From Coriolopsis trogii (taxonomy: Eukaryota; Basidiomycota; Agaricomycetes; Polyporales; Polyporaceae): 64,000 bases of DNA. Below the pieces are notes generated by a model. The model made no database searches. It was not told where the DNA came from and saw only the letters and a program-made list of their open reading frames with translations. Below, one piece after another: positions 1-11,899 of this stretch. The stretch's first letter is position 1; each line of letters starts with the position of its first letter. The position numbers and the translations under genes are program-made. Where the stretch lies: the NCBI GenBank assembly GCA_020543525.1, contig JAHYIO010000039.1:2462848-2526847 (forward strand). Direction: 5' to 3'.

Positions 1-2
1 AT

Positions 3-176
3 TCGAGCTCGACCGACCTTTCTCAGGAGCCCTTTATGGATGTCCCGCCGTATGTGCGAGATAGTACATCGTCTCCAATCCCCGCTAGAGTCGAACGGAG
101 CGAGTGGAGCACTGTCATGGGCATCACGGAGGAGGACGAGTCCCTGTCTCCGCCTCCTGCGTACTCCCGCGACTAG
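3..176 (+). CDS. PT1: 3' end of a PY-tail family membrane protein (partial)
   Basis: Only the last 57 codons are in the window; the frame is open from the left edge and stops at TAG 174-176. The visible peptide is hydrophilic, Ser/Thr/Pro/Glu-rich, and carries two PPxY-type cores: VPPYV about 15 residues into the fragment and a C-terminal PPPAYSRD. Family members further right (for example those ending at 4558, 8658 and 15318) also end with PPSY or PAY within the last few residues, and that is the reason for the assignment. The DGGVRLAGG block seen in most relatives is absent from this stretch. It could be the end of another Pro-rich protein; membership rests on the PPxY pattern and on adjacency. 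Confidence 0.5.
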   Translation, partial: SSSTDLSQEPFMDVPPYVRDSTSSPIPARVERSEWSTVMGITEEDESLSPPPAYSRD

Positions 177-928
177 AACTCTTACGGGTCTCCTCTTCAC
201 CTCAACGAACGCCTTGTGCTCTTTTGATTCATGCACGTAGCTTTGACAACACTCCTTCGCTTCCTTCTCTTCCTCGCTCATTCATTCTACGTTATGTCTC
301 CTATCTGAATCCGGGAACCATCCGAGACGCGGACGTTGTATTTTCCCCCAGCATAGCCGACCGCATGGAGCTTTCCAACGCACATCAGCTCTGCTCTGCG
401 GTTGCTTCAAAGATACTCATAGCATATCTATTGCTCTTTAAGGCGGATGATGGACAAGATGTTGACCTTTGGCCGAACGATGGTAGTACGATAGCCTGAC
501 TTGGAACGCCTTGATGAGGTGGGACTGTCGGAGGCGTTTCAAAGTTTGACCGCAATGAGCGTTGACAGTTGCCATGCCCACATTGCCAGAGTGATCGTGA
601 ATGTACAGGAGCTATACATCCCTCACACCTCCATGCGGGCGAGTTTTTCCTAGCAGGTGACCAGCCACTCGAGAGCAACGCTGTTCATCGACACGCATCG
701 ATCGTGACCCGCATCATCTGCCATAACCTTTTCGACGCGGATACTATGAGAGTATTTAGGGTGAGTCGTCCATTCAGAACCCACCAAAATGTGGCAGCTC
801 AAGATCACATGTTAAACAGTGTATCGCCAGCTATATGATGCTCTACATCACGTTCTCCTTATGCATAAGGAGTTCCGTAGCCAGACAACGCCCCTCTTCA
901 CTTGCCTCCCCTTCTGCTGCATACTCTC
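177..928. other. Intergenic, no gene recognised
   Basis: About 750 bases between PT1 and PT2. Short open frames exist on both strands, but none shows a recognisable domain or a plausible intron chain. An upstream first exon of PT2 carrying a signal peptide could lie here. Confidence 0.4.
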
Positions 929-2511
929 ATGGACATTGCCATGTCTATCTTCTCGACTCACATTGAAATCATCGACGACGGAGACCCTCGTGTTATATTT
1001 AACGGTCCGAGAATCACGCTCGCAACGGAGAACGATAAAGACTTCAACAATACCACGACTATGTGTCCCCAATTTTCTCTCACGTTTGAAGGTACGCTTC
1101 ACTTGAAATCTCAGTTCCAGCAAGCAAGCTGACTGATAGTCTTTCAGGCTCTTCTGTCAAAATCTTTGGGCGATTAGTACCGTTTGAGGATGCCTACGGC
1201 CATGTGACACTCACCGACTTCACCTCGGGGCCACTCCAAGATATGCAGGAGATATCGATTGCCACTGTCTCATATCAGTCACGGGCCCTATTATACGCGT
1301 CCCCCGTATTAGATTTCGGTCGATACATTGTTCAGGTGGATTCGGCCGAAGGGATATACCTCGACTTCTTCAACGTTACCACTATGGCCATTGAGCCACC
1401 GGCATACTACGACAGACATGCTACGACAGACACAACTACTGTAGTCATCAGCACGGTAGTGACAACAACGACAGAGAGCACGGAGACGACAACAACGGCA
1501 GACACCACGAGGACCACTGCGACTAGTCCCACGTCTTCGCCCATATCAAGTTGAGTCTTCAGATCGGTTGGGTTGGACGACGACGTGGCTGATTTGATAA
1601 CTAGAAATCCCCGGGCCTATGAATCTAAGTCAAGAAAGTGCGCCAACGCCTAACTTCCCGATCGCAATAGTTATAGGCGTAGCATTCGCTGTGTTTGCGG
1701 GGATAGCTTTGGCGTCCTTGTTCATATCCCGGCTTCGAGCGTGGAAAACGAGGAAACGTTCTGCGTTGCCCTTAGCAAGCTCAATCAAACAACTCGGTAT
1801 GCATGCGCGATGCACCTCATATTGGATTGCGCTCATGTCGCTCACAAGCACCTGGTCTCGCGGATACCATGGGCGACGGCCTGACCAAACAGCAGTCTAT
1901 AACGTCTGTATCCGCAAGCAGTGACATCAATTCATCGAGGGGTGGAGTAGATTCATTGGAAAATTCTGCTGAATCTGCGAGTATTCGAGTGCACGCGCCG
2001 TCGTCCAACGTCTTCGTTGGAGGTGAGTGTTACCTTGTGTATCAAGATCTCCCGTTGACGAGCTCCGTGTTTGTGCCAGATACTGACCCAAATACCGAGA
2101 GGCAATCAGGAAGCGTATACGCGGCGAGCGTGTACAATATCGAAGAATCCCGCAGGAATCTTCGGAGACGGTATGTTCAGTTTGCCCTTTCTCAGTCAGT
2201 CACGACCTCACAAACCTACGATATTATCAACTCAGAGAGCTGTCACGCTCAAGAAATGACGTCAGGAAGCTACCGTCTAGTTCTGCTGAGTTGGTGCCGG
2301 AAGCCGGAAAAGTAGTCGCCTCACAGTGCATACCGACTACGCAGACGATATATCGGACTCGGATGTGACAGAAGCGAGCACATCCACAGTCCCTCCATCG
2401 TATTGCACCTCGTGGACACTTCCGCCGTCGTATCACACCATGTCGTCAGATCGTATGGACAACTCGCAGCCCCCTTCATCACCTGCACAGTCCCGGGCGG
2501 CCAGTTACTAG
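929..2511 (+). CDS. PT2: long-form PY-tail membrane protein with beta-sandwich ectodomain
   Basis: Suggested exons are 929-1091, 1148-1549, 1605-1796, 1849-2022, 2080-2170, 2236-2279 and 2327-2511, which join in frame to about 416 residues. The first two exons give an ectodomain that aligns by eye with PT6 and PT12 (IDDGDPRVIFNG early, then VKIFGRLVPF and YLDFFNV). A Thr-rich stalk follows, with a run of TTT and TET triplets. The membrane helix is NFPIAIVIGVAFAVFAGIAL and continues into a basic stop-transfer segment (RLRAWKTRKR). The tail holds two PPSY motifs (VPPSYCT, LPPSYHT). The DGGVRLAGG block of its relatives is missing. The start is uncertain: the ATG at 929 gives a weak signal peptide and an upstream exon is possible. 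The last two splice sites are tentative. The likely location is the plasma membrane, N-terminus outside. Confidence 0.6.
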
Positions 2512-3426
2512 AGGTCTGAAAAGGTACTTCACTCGCTCTAGCTGTTGATGTCAATGATATGTAGTTCAGTAGTACCCTGAGTCAGGCAAACCTGTATATT
2601 TTGTGTACAAATAGCGTCACTGGCGGTTTCGTCGCAGGCCCGGGCGGTGACTGAGTCGGAATGCGGGGACTTGACTCGGAGTTCAATGAGGATGATCAAA
2701 GGATGATCAGCATTCGGGATCTTACATCTCCAAGCGTCACCTACCAACTGTGCGGTTCTCGTGCAGGCTACGAGTGCTCCTCTCTGTGCCTTTGACCTCC
2801 ATGAATGCACAATGGTTCGGTGCTTGAACTGCTCTGCTGGTCTCTGAAGGTGGTTCGCCACTGGTCGTCTAGCAGCCGGGCCGGAGGTCCCCCGGCGAGT
2901 GACGTGACACTGTAACTCCGTCACGCTCTACTGCTTTGCTCTCGACGACGACGACATTCCCTTGCGCAACTCCCTGCTTCGCTACCAATCTAAGTTGTTC
3001 AGTGATAGAGCTCTACGTGTCTTCTTGCTTGCGAAATCTTCCACATCGATATTATGGCGGCGGGAGGATGGTCTGGATACGCAGGGGCTAGCAGCTACCT
3101 TCCAGCTCGGTAAGTCAACCTCTGTCCCTGTGCTACATCATAGGTTTCCTTTCCTCCTCGTCAACAAGACATGCGAATGGCTCTCCGAACCAAGTCACTG
3201 TGTGCTTTGGTACTCGCCGGTACAGGTCCCATCTGTCTATATCAATGGCCCGCGTGGGACCCCCTTCTCTTCATCGGCCGCGCAGTGTTCAACAAGTTAC
3301 ATTCAGCGCCACGACAACTCTTTCTATGTATTGGCATGTCTTCGAAGGACTGTGGCAGACCTCACGATATCCCCTCTTCTATATCTCCCTCATCGCTTGA
3401 CTCCATTAGCTGCCTGTCGCGGTGCT
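2512..3426. other. Intergenic, no gene recognised
   Basis: About 900 bases between PT2 and PT3. An open frame of 128 codons on the minus strand (2538-2924) has no recognisable domain and looks like chance. A few open stretches on the plus strand before PT3 could be a decayed ectodomain, but I cannot support this. Confidence 0.35.
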
Positions 3427-4558
3427 ATGGCCGACTCATCCAGCACACTCTTCAACAATCTGCCACTAGTGACGGCCTGCGCAGTCATCGGTGCTCTGTT
3501 CATAGGAGGCACGCTGTACATCTACTGCTTCAAGCGGAAGTACACATACACAGACTCTGACGATAAGGAGAAGTCCGGTGAGTACATCATCATCTTTGGA
3601 CCCTTTCGTGTCTCATAGTATGGCTCGGATATACACAGGCGGTTTGAATCCATCCGATCCAGGCGCGAGCATCTCCAGGTCAGCGGCCGCGACGACGTCC
3701 AGCCAGCTTGAACACTTCCAACGGGGACCTCTCGCGGCGACGTTACCCCGAGGCATAGAAGAGCCGCTAGCACCTAATTGCGTCCCATCTGTACACCCTT
3801 CGTCATCACGACCGACCCATAGAGATAGTGTGGTGATAGAACAAGTCCCGGAGTCTCCATCGTCGCCGAGCGATCGCTCATTCTACCAAGACACCGAGTC
3901 GCAACGCACGGATCAATCGCGTTTCAGCGTCGTGGATCAAAGAGACAGTGGTGGAAGTTGGGCATCGGCCTCCGTACACTCTCCCACCGACGACGCAAGC
4001 ATACGCGCACAACCAGACGCGGACATCCATGCATTGCAGGTCGTCAATGGTGCTAGGACAGAGAGTACCCGCGATCCGTCATCGCCGCCTCCTGCGTTCT
4101 CACCTCCATTGACGCCATCGACCTTCGATTACGATGATGATGGCCTCTCGCTCAAAACATCGTCTACCCTCCCGCCGTCCTATCGCACCCGGCATTCTGC
4201 CCCTGATCTCTCTCACCCACTGCCTCCCCTGCCAGGCCCCCAGGTCCCGGGCTCGCCACGCACTCCGCCTCCGTCCGCCTATTTCCAGCGTGGTCACAGG
4301 CTGTCTCAACACACGGAGTCTAACGCGACGAGACCTTCGGATAGACCCATAGCTGTGTCTGAAGGAGAGGAGGGTGTAGAGGCGCAGCGTTTGTGGGGGA
4401 ACGACCGGCGGACGCGTCTTCGCCAGAAGAGGTCGCGAGATGGTGGCATACGTCTCGATGGAGGCCCATTGGGCATGTCCCCACCGCCGCCGCCTGATGA
4501 TGGTACTAGTATGGACCTGGGATCCACGCGGCCGCCTTCTTATGCCGACGCAAGCTAG
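3427..4558 (+). CDS. PT3: short-form PY-tail membrane protein
   Basis: Two exons, 3427-3577 and 3639-4558, joined by a phase-1 intron with good GT-AG sites, give 356 residues. The ATG at 3427 opens a short N-terminus (MADSSSTLFNN) directly followed by a membrane helix (LPLVTACAVIGALFIGGTLYIYC) and a basic stop-transfer FKRK. The rest is a long cytoplasmic tail. In order it holds a Ser/Pro-rich region, TSSTLPPSYRTRHS, PPPSAYFQRG, SRDGGIRLDGGPLG and a terminal PPSYADAS. There is no ectodomain or stalk. The PPxY motifs are the class bound by WW domains, so a link to a WW-domain ubiquitin ligase or trafficking adaptor is inferred. No enzymatic domain is visible. The splice phase matches exactly. 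Confidence 0.8.
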
Positions 4559-6052
4559 AGATGGTTCGGATGTATGGCTCAGTATGTCTTGCGTGTACCT
4601 TGGCACATGGGGAACGAGGACTGAATATATCGTCGAGCACAGGTCTATTCGCTTGTGTCTTTCATTCCAAGTGTGAACGGGGCGCACCACGGACTGCCTG
4701 TCTTCATGCTGAGCCGCGTTTGAGTTTCTACCTCTGCGACTTCGCTCCCTATGCGCAGGACCTGGCGAAATATCTATCTCGATCGAACGCGGAGAGACGG
4801 CCGAGGAGAGACATCCGGGCGGGCCGTGAAGATCATGGTCATTCTTCTCAAGATTCTGACTATCCTTATGACGATCATGACAACTCGGTTGGCTATGCGT
4901 CACACAACAAGAAGATGGATGAAGTCAAACATCGGGTCGTGTACGCAAAGGAGGGTACGCATCGCATTGCACCTCTGTTATCCCTCCGTATCTCACCAGC
5001 TCCCCACAACTCTCCCACAGGCAAGGGCGAATACTGAAAGCGGAACAAGGCGAGTGGGTGTTCTCCCCCAACGGTAAGATGGTCGCGGATACACCTCACG
5101 CCAATGACAGTGGCGCTCCTTCTCCGACTATCGCCACCGAAAGCTCATCCGCACACGAGTCTCGTTCCGACTCCCCGGACCTCGTCGATGGCAACCCTGC
5201 GTGGTCGCGTAAGGGGGCGACAACTGCGGCTGTGGACGTCGAAGGGTTCGCCGTAGCACCTACCAACTTCCAGATTCATCTTGTTGTACGAATCGCACGG
5301 CCCGAACCCGCAAGACGAAGATGACCTGCGGCATAACGGGATATGTGGGTTCGGGAAGCCTTGCGGGAGTAGCAGCGTTCGGCTTTTGACGCGCTTACAC
5401 GTCCACGAATTATGGCAGGCAGACGAGTTCTCATGCAGCACAGAATGTACCCCTGATGTCTCAGAATATGAGTCGATAGACAAATGGGGACAGTATGGGT
5501 AACCCATATCCGCCAAGGTTCATGAGTCTTGACACCCCTGATGCAAACCCTGCGGATATGCTGTAGGCGCACACAATGGGCGCGCACCAAAACGACGCTG
5601 CGGTCGGCGTCTCGCGGATGCTGCTCAATTGAAGCATCTTCCTACATCGCAGCGCAGCGAGTCAGAGGTGACTCGTACTCGTATCCGGTATGTTCTCCCT
5701 TCATCTCCCTCAGATACAAGGCCAAGAAGAGCACGATCATTGAGCGCTCCGAGCACAGGTTCACCGCGCTTGCCCTTTACGTTCTCCTCCATGATAGCAT
5801 CTGTCCAATAAATTGGGCGGCGTCCACTTGAACCTGTTTCGGCTGAGCTGTGCAACACTGACGCTCCTTTCTTGTTTGTGAAGGACAGGGAAGCATACAA
5901 GCGTCTCGATGCGATGCAGACCGGCGGTTTGGTGACGAAAATACACCGACGCATTCCCTACATATGGCCACGTCAAGGCGTACACGGTCTCCCCACACTG
6001 CTGTTCACTTTGACATTCGACCTTTTCCTTCTTTGCCCGGCGCACTGTTGTC
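4559..6052. other. Degenerate stretch, possible decayed PT copy
   Basis: Plus-strand frames hold scattered pieces that look like a broken relative: a hydrophobic run around 4833-4890 (VILLKILTILMTIM), a plausible intron ending near 5022, and a Ser/Asp-rich segment around 5085-5270 like a PT tail. None joins into a continuous gene, and neither the STLPPSY nor the DGGVRLAGG block is recognisable. It is reported as unexplained sequence rather than a gene. Confidence 0.3.
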
Positions 6053-6520
6053 ATGAGCCTCGTCTACCAAATCTGCATCGAGGTCGGGCTGGTCCTCGTC
6101 GTCGTTGCCGTCGTCTCGTACATCTACTGGCGCCAACGGCAGCAGGTGAAGCAACTCCAAGCCAGTGCAAAACTTGGATACGATGGTGCGCACACATCAT
6201 CGCTTATCATATCTGACATCGCGTTGAGATACTGTTACGCAGACGACTACTCTATGTACAGCAGAGATCGCTCATGGGGGCGCTATTCTACGGAGGACCT
6301 AGAGAGCGTGGTGACCTCGGACGAGGCCCGGACGCGCTGCCACCCCATCATGCAGGCACCGCCAGCGCATCTTCGGCGCTCCGAGGACGACAGGACGGAA
6401 CATATCTATATGAGACCTGTTGACGTCCTCCCCAGAGTGTCGCCCATGAACCCGGTGGTTCCGGTCCCAACCCCCGCTGTAACGCACACACGGCGAACGT
6501 CCACAATGTCGTCTCGCTGA
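6053..6520 (+). CDS. PT4: small single-pass membrane protein, reduced PT-like
   Basis: The frame from ATG 6053 to TGA 6518-6520 codes for 155 residues, or 136 if a 57-nt intron (6186-6242, GT-AG, phase 1, a multiple of three) is removed. After a very short N-terminus comes a membrane helix (ICIEVGLVLVVVAVVSYIYW) and a basic stop-transfer (RQRQQVKQ). The tail is hydrophilic, with YSMYSRDRSW and a Pro/Arg-rich end, and lacks both STLPPSY and DGGVRLAGG. The short N-terminus, helix, phase-1 intron and hydrophilic tail match the short-form PT design, and it sits between PT3 and PT5. I infer a truncated or diverged copy; it could also be an unrelated small membrane protein. Confidence 0.45.
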   Translation: MSLVYQICIEVGLVLVVVAVVSYIYWRQRQQVKQLQASAKLGYDGAHTSSLIISDIALRYCYADDYSMYSRDRSWGRYSTEDLESVVTSDEARTRCHPIMQAPPAHLRRSEDDRTEHIYMRPVDVLPRVSPMNPVVPVPTPAVTHTRRTSTMSSR

Positions 6521-7509
6521 GAGACGGAGAGCATGCCGGTCCTTGAAAGGCAGCGTAGCGCCTCCTCCTGCGGACCTGTCTTCCTTGCGCAACATATTCA
6601 CACTTCTCCGACGCCCTTCACGCGACTACCACCATCCTCCTTGCACTTTTGCTCCCATCTCCTCCTCGATCAATCCATCTCGAGGCACGAACGAAGGCAC
6701 GAGCCCCATCAGACCCATCTTCTGAGTCTTCCTCGTGGACGCATCTCCGGAAAGAACATCGGTGTATCCGGAGACGAGCAAGGCGCATGAGGTGGTAGGG
6801 AAGGAATGGTCAGGTCTGGACATGACGTGGAAGGGCGTGTTGGACGGATGTCATCTCCAATCTTGATGAAGTTGACCCAAGTATCTATGCGTACTATTGT
6901 AACTCCCGCGACTGTCGTATCCCGAGGGTTCCAGTCGGATTAAGTTCAAGCCTCGTATCATATTGACTCTAATGTATCTACATACAAACGTATTCTGTGC
7001 ACCGTAGGGATGGGCACCGTAATATCATTACCTCCGAAGCAGGCGAGATAGGTTGGGATAGAGGAGGAACTCGCAAGGTCGCAGTTGGGCCTGAAGGTCA
7101 CCGTCTCCTTGCGTAACTCGCACATACGTTCGACGGCTTTACTACGATGATCAGCCCATCCAGCACATTGCACTACAGGACGAGATACTGACGACAGTAC
7201 CTGTGACTCTCAGAGAGAAACTGTCGGGACGCCGTAACACATCCTCGTATCCACATCATATCGAAGCGCGCCGCCAGATTCCATCGCTTCTTACGACTCC
7301 ACTACGACACTTCGAAACAGTTGGCCGGCGGCGCAGTCTCTATACCAGCTTGATGCTCTCTCCATACCCACGAGCGATAACTAGGGGCAAGGGCTGGTCC
7401 CTAGATGATTGGGAATGCAGGGCTGTTCCCCATTCTTCGCTGCGCCACCTCCAATCCTCTCCTTATTATTGAGTTCGTCGTTTTCGAAACTTCCGTTCCT
7501 CGCTCCACC
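6521..7509. other. Intergenic, no gene recognised
   Basis: Nearly 1 kb between PT4 and PT5. The first 250 bases are rich in Pro/Ser codons in one frame and may be the decayed 3' part of PT4. The rest, with the PT5 promoter, shows nothing I can name. Confidence 0.35.
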
Positions 7510-8658
7510 ATGAGCTGCCTGGACTCCAAACTCATCTATGTGATGGTGGGAGAGACGTTCATCGTCGTCGTCCTTCTCGCTCTAGTGCTATTCCAATGGG
7601 TGTACGCTCGACGATGTCGCAAAGCGGAGGAACGACGCCTTCGTGCAAAACAGCTCGAGAGCACTGCTAGTACGTGGTTACATTAAATGTTACGACATCG
7701 CCTCGTCTGACTCGCTTCTACAGGTCAGAATAGGGTGGACGACTCGCATGGTCAATTGGCAGCGCAGTACTACTATGGTCGAAATGCCGGGCCTTTGACA
7801 CCCAATACGACCATATCTGCTGCGTCAACGCAGCCTCTCCTCTCCTCCAGGTTTACGGAGCTCATAGACGATCCGAACGACTTCCAAGCTTTCCCCACAT
7901 ACGAAGCGTACTACAGGGCGATGAGCTCGAGAGCGGCTTCAATCATAGGGCCGTCGTCGAACTCGCCGCCGCACTCGAGTACACTCCTTCCGCCACCGTT
8001 TCCGGCTCACCTCCGTTCGACGGAGATATCTCGAGTCACAATCTCCACCCTGCTCGACGACTACGCCGAGCCGGGTGAAGCTCATGTCGAGAGCTATTCT
8101 GAAGGTGCCATGGACGATAAAGCCGGTGCAAGGCCTGCGTCCCCTGCCGCCACAGTGACATCTTCTGAGTCCGACGGCGCAAGCGGACATTCTGCGAAGA
8201 CCGCCACATCTACCCTTCCACCATCGTACCGCCTGCGTCGATCCATCCCCGTCCCGCCAGCGCTGCCGTTCCCCGTCCCTCCTCTTCCTGCCACTCCTCT
8301 CGAAGAGAGCACCAACATCAACAACGCACCTTTATCTCCTCCTGCATCCCAAAGGCATCGCTCTACGCGACGGCAGCAAGCGCCGCCACCACTTGAAGAG
8401 ATATCCAGAGGATACGAGGAAAGTTGGGACAATACGGGAGCCTTGCTGGTGACCTCGGGGTATGCAGATGACGACGGACCATGCCTTGACGGTTCACCAA
8501 AGTCGCTGAGGTATCCGAAGAAGTCGGTCGACGGAGGAGTCCGTCTCGCTGGCGGTCCGTTGGGATTGGCGTATCCTCCGATGATAGGTGCTGCTGAAGG
8601 TGCCGCCACTCGATCCGGGGCACTCGCAAAGCAGCCGCCGTCCTATTCCCATTCTTAA
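7510..8658 (+). CDS. PT5: short-form PY-tail membrane protein
   Basis: Exons 7510-7669 and 7724-8658 join at phase 1 to give 364 residues. The start ATG opens MSCLDSKLIYVMVGETF, leading straight into a membrane helix (IVVVLLALVLFQWVYA) and a basic stretch (RRCRKAEERRLRAK). The tail is long and Ser/Pro-rich. In order it has TATSTLPPSYRLRRS, a Pro-rich run (PVPPALPFPVPPLP), KKSVDGGVRLAGGPLG and a terminal PPSYSHS. There is no extracellular domain. The N-terminal Cys3 is the only cysteine before the helix. The architecture and motif order match PT3, PT8-PT10 and PT13-PT15. Function is unknown; the PPxY motifs suggest recruitment of WW-domain proteins to a membrane. Confidence 0.82.
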
Positions 8659-9023
8659 GTCTGCTGCGGACGAGACAGCGTACGAGAACGATACAGTGCC
8701 TGGGATCAGAACTTGGTTTGCGTTGAGCGCACCGTTGGAACCATTGACGTTATATTTCAGTACTCACTTGTTTTGCATATGAACATATGCATTCCACAGT
8801 TGTTTCGAAAGTTCTCAATGCTCCGCTAGCTCTCTAAGAGACAACTGAACAGACTGAGATCATGGTGATGGTGAGAAGAGATCCTGGGCGCAGGAGAACA
8901 ACTAGTACGGGCGTGACTGTGGATCTGAGGCTGCTGGTACTGCTGAGTCAGCCGCACATTGAGTGCCTGGTTCGGACGCTGGTGACGTCCCACTACGAGC
9001 TGACTAAGAGTACAAAGTACTTA
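8659..9023. other. Intergenic between PT5 and a MITE-like element
   Basis: Probably the 3' untranslated region of PT5. No gene, tRNA or clear terminator signal seen. Confidence 0.4.
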
Positions 9024-9460
9024 CTGAGTGACTATCCGTAACGATTTGGATACAACTTTTGCTAGATGGCGGGCCGTGAAAAGTGTGACAGCCCCACCGT
9101 GAGATGGGCGTGATGTCTTCCGTAACGCTCAAGCGCACACGTTTAGATACCAACTTTCTAGATCTAGAGCCACGTCCGACAGGCCTCATTGCCTCAGCGC
9201 ATCATGCGCTTTCTCCCATAACGAGTAGGTACGGGATGTGGAGAGTGGAGCAAGACGATCTAAGCGAGGTTTAGAAACCGTTTAGAAATTTGGAAAGGGG
9301 GGGTACCCCCCTTTCCAAATCTCGAGGTTTAGAACAGGTGGGGCTCGTTTGGAAGAGACATCGGACTTTGAAATTGTCACGCTCGAAGCGCCACTCCTCT
9401 CGCTGCCGAGTTCTAGAGTCTCTAAACTAGTATCTAAACACCTTACGGATAGTCACTCAC
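9024..9460. mobile_element. MITE-like element with terminal inverted repeats and TA target duplication
   Basis: The left end reads CTGAGTGACTATCCGTAAC and the right end, on the opposite strand, GTGAGTGACTATCCGTAAG; similarity continues inward to about 28 bases (the GATAC segment). The dinucleotide TA flanks both ends (9022-9023 and 9461-9462), as expected for Tc1/mariner-like insertion. The element is 437 bp with no coding capacity, and internal blocks such as GTTTAGATAC and TTCTAGA recur in both halves in opposite orientation. It has the form of a non-autonomous DNA transposon. The autonomous partner is not in the window. Confidence 0.65.
9288..9320. repeat. Perfect 15-bp inverted repeat with G-run/C-run arms
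   Basis: Arms 9288-9302 and 9306-9320 are exact complements (ATTTGGAAAGGGGGG) around a 3-base centre containing the GTAC core. It lies near the middle of the MITE-like element, where foldback elements often carry a palindromic core. It would form a strong cruciform or hairpin. Confidence 0.85.
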
Positions 9461-9607
9461 TAGCCCATCTACGTCTTCTTCGACTCATCACTGTTCTGTT
9501 CTGTTTACGGTTGACCAGACACACCAGAGAACACGTTCACCAACTGCTTCTTCGCGCGGACTAGTACAGGTAGTAGCTGCTCGGGGACCCATGGAGAGAA
9601 CACAGTC

Positions 9608-11010
9608 TCATCCTACCCTGGGATACCGCTCGTACAGAGGAGGCAAGGTACATACTTCGCTGGCGACATCGTCCGCCTCTTCTCCCGGATAGCCCCCAGC
9701 AAGTCGTACACCTCCATCCAGCGAACGTCTTCGCCCTGCTGCCTCCAACCTGTTTCTGGCCATTCTCTCGGCTTCCGGTTGAGAACGAGAGGTTGTGTCG
9801 CTACCGCTTGTGCTGGACCACCCGCTTTGGAGCAATGAGCCGCTCGACGCAGTCCAGGCGCCCTTCTCGTAATACGCGGTGGATGGCGACTCAGGAGTCA
9901 CTGATCAACATTGCGCCCGTCGAGAGTAAGTGAGTCGGTATACTCCATGCGGAGGCGGAGACAACAATAACTCACCGAATGGTTTCACCCTCTCTTGATA
10001 TGCCAGATGCCTTCGGTGCCGCTTCCACCACCACGCTCCCCCAGCGAGAGCGATCAGGACTACTACGCCTATCGTGACACCTGCGATCATACCTGCCGGT
10101 GGTGACGTCTCGACAGATGTACTATCAGTCTTGACGGGTGTTCCAGGTACCGGTGTGGTAGAGGGTTGGTCATTTGTCGATGCTCCCGGTGCACCGCTTC
10201 CGGTAATGAACGGGGTTGTCGTTTCTGAGTGTGCGGCTAACGGTACCTGAGGAGGGAACGATGACGACGAGGTGGATAAAGAATCTGTGTTTCTTGCGGA
10301 AGACGGTGAAGGAGTTCCTGGCGTACTGACTGAGGGTGGCTGCCGTACGGATTCCGGACCGGACGTTGTGGATTGATCCTGAGTATTACGCGAAGGCGCC
10401 GGGTCCGACTGCTGGGCTGGCTCGGTTGGTTTGCTCGCTGAAGGTAGTGACTGCGAGCGGGAGATCTGAGGCGGTGTTGGGGTAGGCGGTGGGCTGGCTA
10501 CCCAGCCTGGAGGAGCGTCGCCTCTGAAGCGGACGAAATCCAGCCAGTATTCGTTCCCGAGGTTAGTCATGACAAGGGTATATTCTCCGTATGGGACCTT
10601 AGGAGAGGTGTAAAAGGTCTGGCGGAACTGAGGAGACGTGACGATGTTTGGAGGCTCAAAGAACACTGGGCCTGGCTGTCCGCTGAGGTCGTATTGGGAT
10701 CTCATGTTGTACGTGCCCGCTCTCTCGTACGACCCGATCACTTCGAACTGAGTTCCTGTAGAGCGCGCGCACGATGTCTCGTGAGTATGACTTGCTATAG
10801 AAACAACAACATACCCATAACTAGGACAGTCGCAGATGCACCAGAGACATTTGTGTAAGTGATGGTGCTCCCCCAATTCTGCTCGTTGACGTCCAGGTTA
10901 CGGATCCAAGCGCCATGGAACTTGATGTTTGGATCCGCGTCGTCATATATGCCGAGGACTTGGAGTATGAAGCATAAGATAAGGAGTGTGAGTCTAACAA
11001 GCCGGCGCAT
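9608..11010 (-). CDS. PT6: long-form PY-tail membrane protein with ectodomain and Ser/Thr/Pro stalk
   Basis: Exons on the minus strand are 11010-10815, 10755-9976 and 9900-9608; both introns are phase 1 and the total is 422 residues. A signal peptide (MRRLVRLTLLILCFILQVLG) is followed by a beta-sandwich-like ectodomain: FHGAWIRN, YTNVSGASATV, then FEVIGSYERAGTYNMRSQY, RQTFYTSPKV and the hallmark MTNLGNEYWLDFVRF. Such modules in basidiomycete membrane proteins resemble galactose-binding-like folds; ligand unknown. A stalk of about 140 Ser/Thr/Pro-rich residues leads to the helix (MIAGVTIGVVVLIALAGGAWWW) and basic KRHRR. An intron sits right after the hinge VKPFG. The tail has RRSLDGGVRLAGG and ends CTLPPLYERYPRVG. 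A cell-wall or surface sensor-like layout is inferred. Confidence 0.85.
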
Positions 11011-11899
11011 TGAAGGGAGTGGAATGAGAGACGAAAACGAAGGAGAAGACGTCGCCTGGTGGTAGTATGTCCAGGAGGGCTGCGAAGGGGCCTAACAACA
11101 ACAAACTTAGAGCAGGCTCAGATCTGTTCAAAAGACGGGGTTACCTCCCATGATCCGCCGCTCTGCTTCTGCTACGTCTGACAGTTGTCATCTATCGGTG
11201 ATGGGCTGGTACTCCCACTATACCCTCTTCGGCCCGATGAGATCCTGAGCAGACATCGCGAGTCAGGACTCAGAAGTTCCGATAACACGCAGGAGTAAGA
11301 TTACTTGCCCTATTAGACTGCCCACTATCTCTGTTAAGTTCAGAGTACGAGTGATGATATTTTGTGTAGCTTCTGAGTCCTGTTGGACAAGTAGCAACCC
11401 TCTCCCACATGCGACACCTTTGCTCTCACGCTGGAGAGCAGGTCGTTGATGGTGCCTGCTTGGTGGTGGCCCTGGCTTAGATAGTATTTGTGCATACACA
11501 CACCTCGGCTCGGGATTCTGATGTGACCTCATCCTGCACTACCTTAGTATGCATGTGCAAGAGAACCAGATCACTGAGGTGGGTGCTCCCTACCGAGCGT
11601 CTCGATTCCCTTATTAGGCGACGCGCGCTGGCGGATGTTGGCATCGATGCGGCGAATTCTGTCTCTTCTCCTATCCACATCGAACCTGCCGCTCGCCTGT
11701 CACACGTTCTTCTCCTCATGCTTCATGTTATATTGCCCAAGATCCAAAATACATAGAAGGCGGTGACCAAAGTGCACACACCCAAGCGCAAGTCAGCTTG
11801 TTACGACTGGTTCGACAGTCTCCAAGAAATTGGCAAGGCAGAGCGAGCGCGGATCGTTCGCCTCACGGCTATGTCTCTAGCGAGTCAAGCCTGACTTGT
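11011..11899. other. Intergenic between PT6 and PT7
   Basis: About 890 bases upstream of PT6 and downstream of PT7, both on the minus strand. Short open frames on both strands have no recognisable domain. It should hold the PT6 promoter; no TATA box stands out. Confidence 0.4.

Noticed and set aside
2538..2924. Minus-strand frame of 128 codons after PT2
   Set aside because: No recognisable domain or promoter; lies in a non-coding stretch and has no paralogue in the window.
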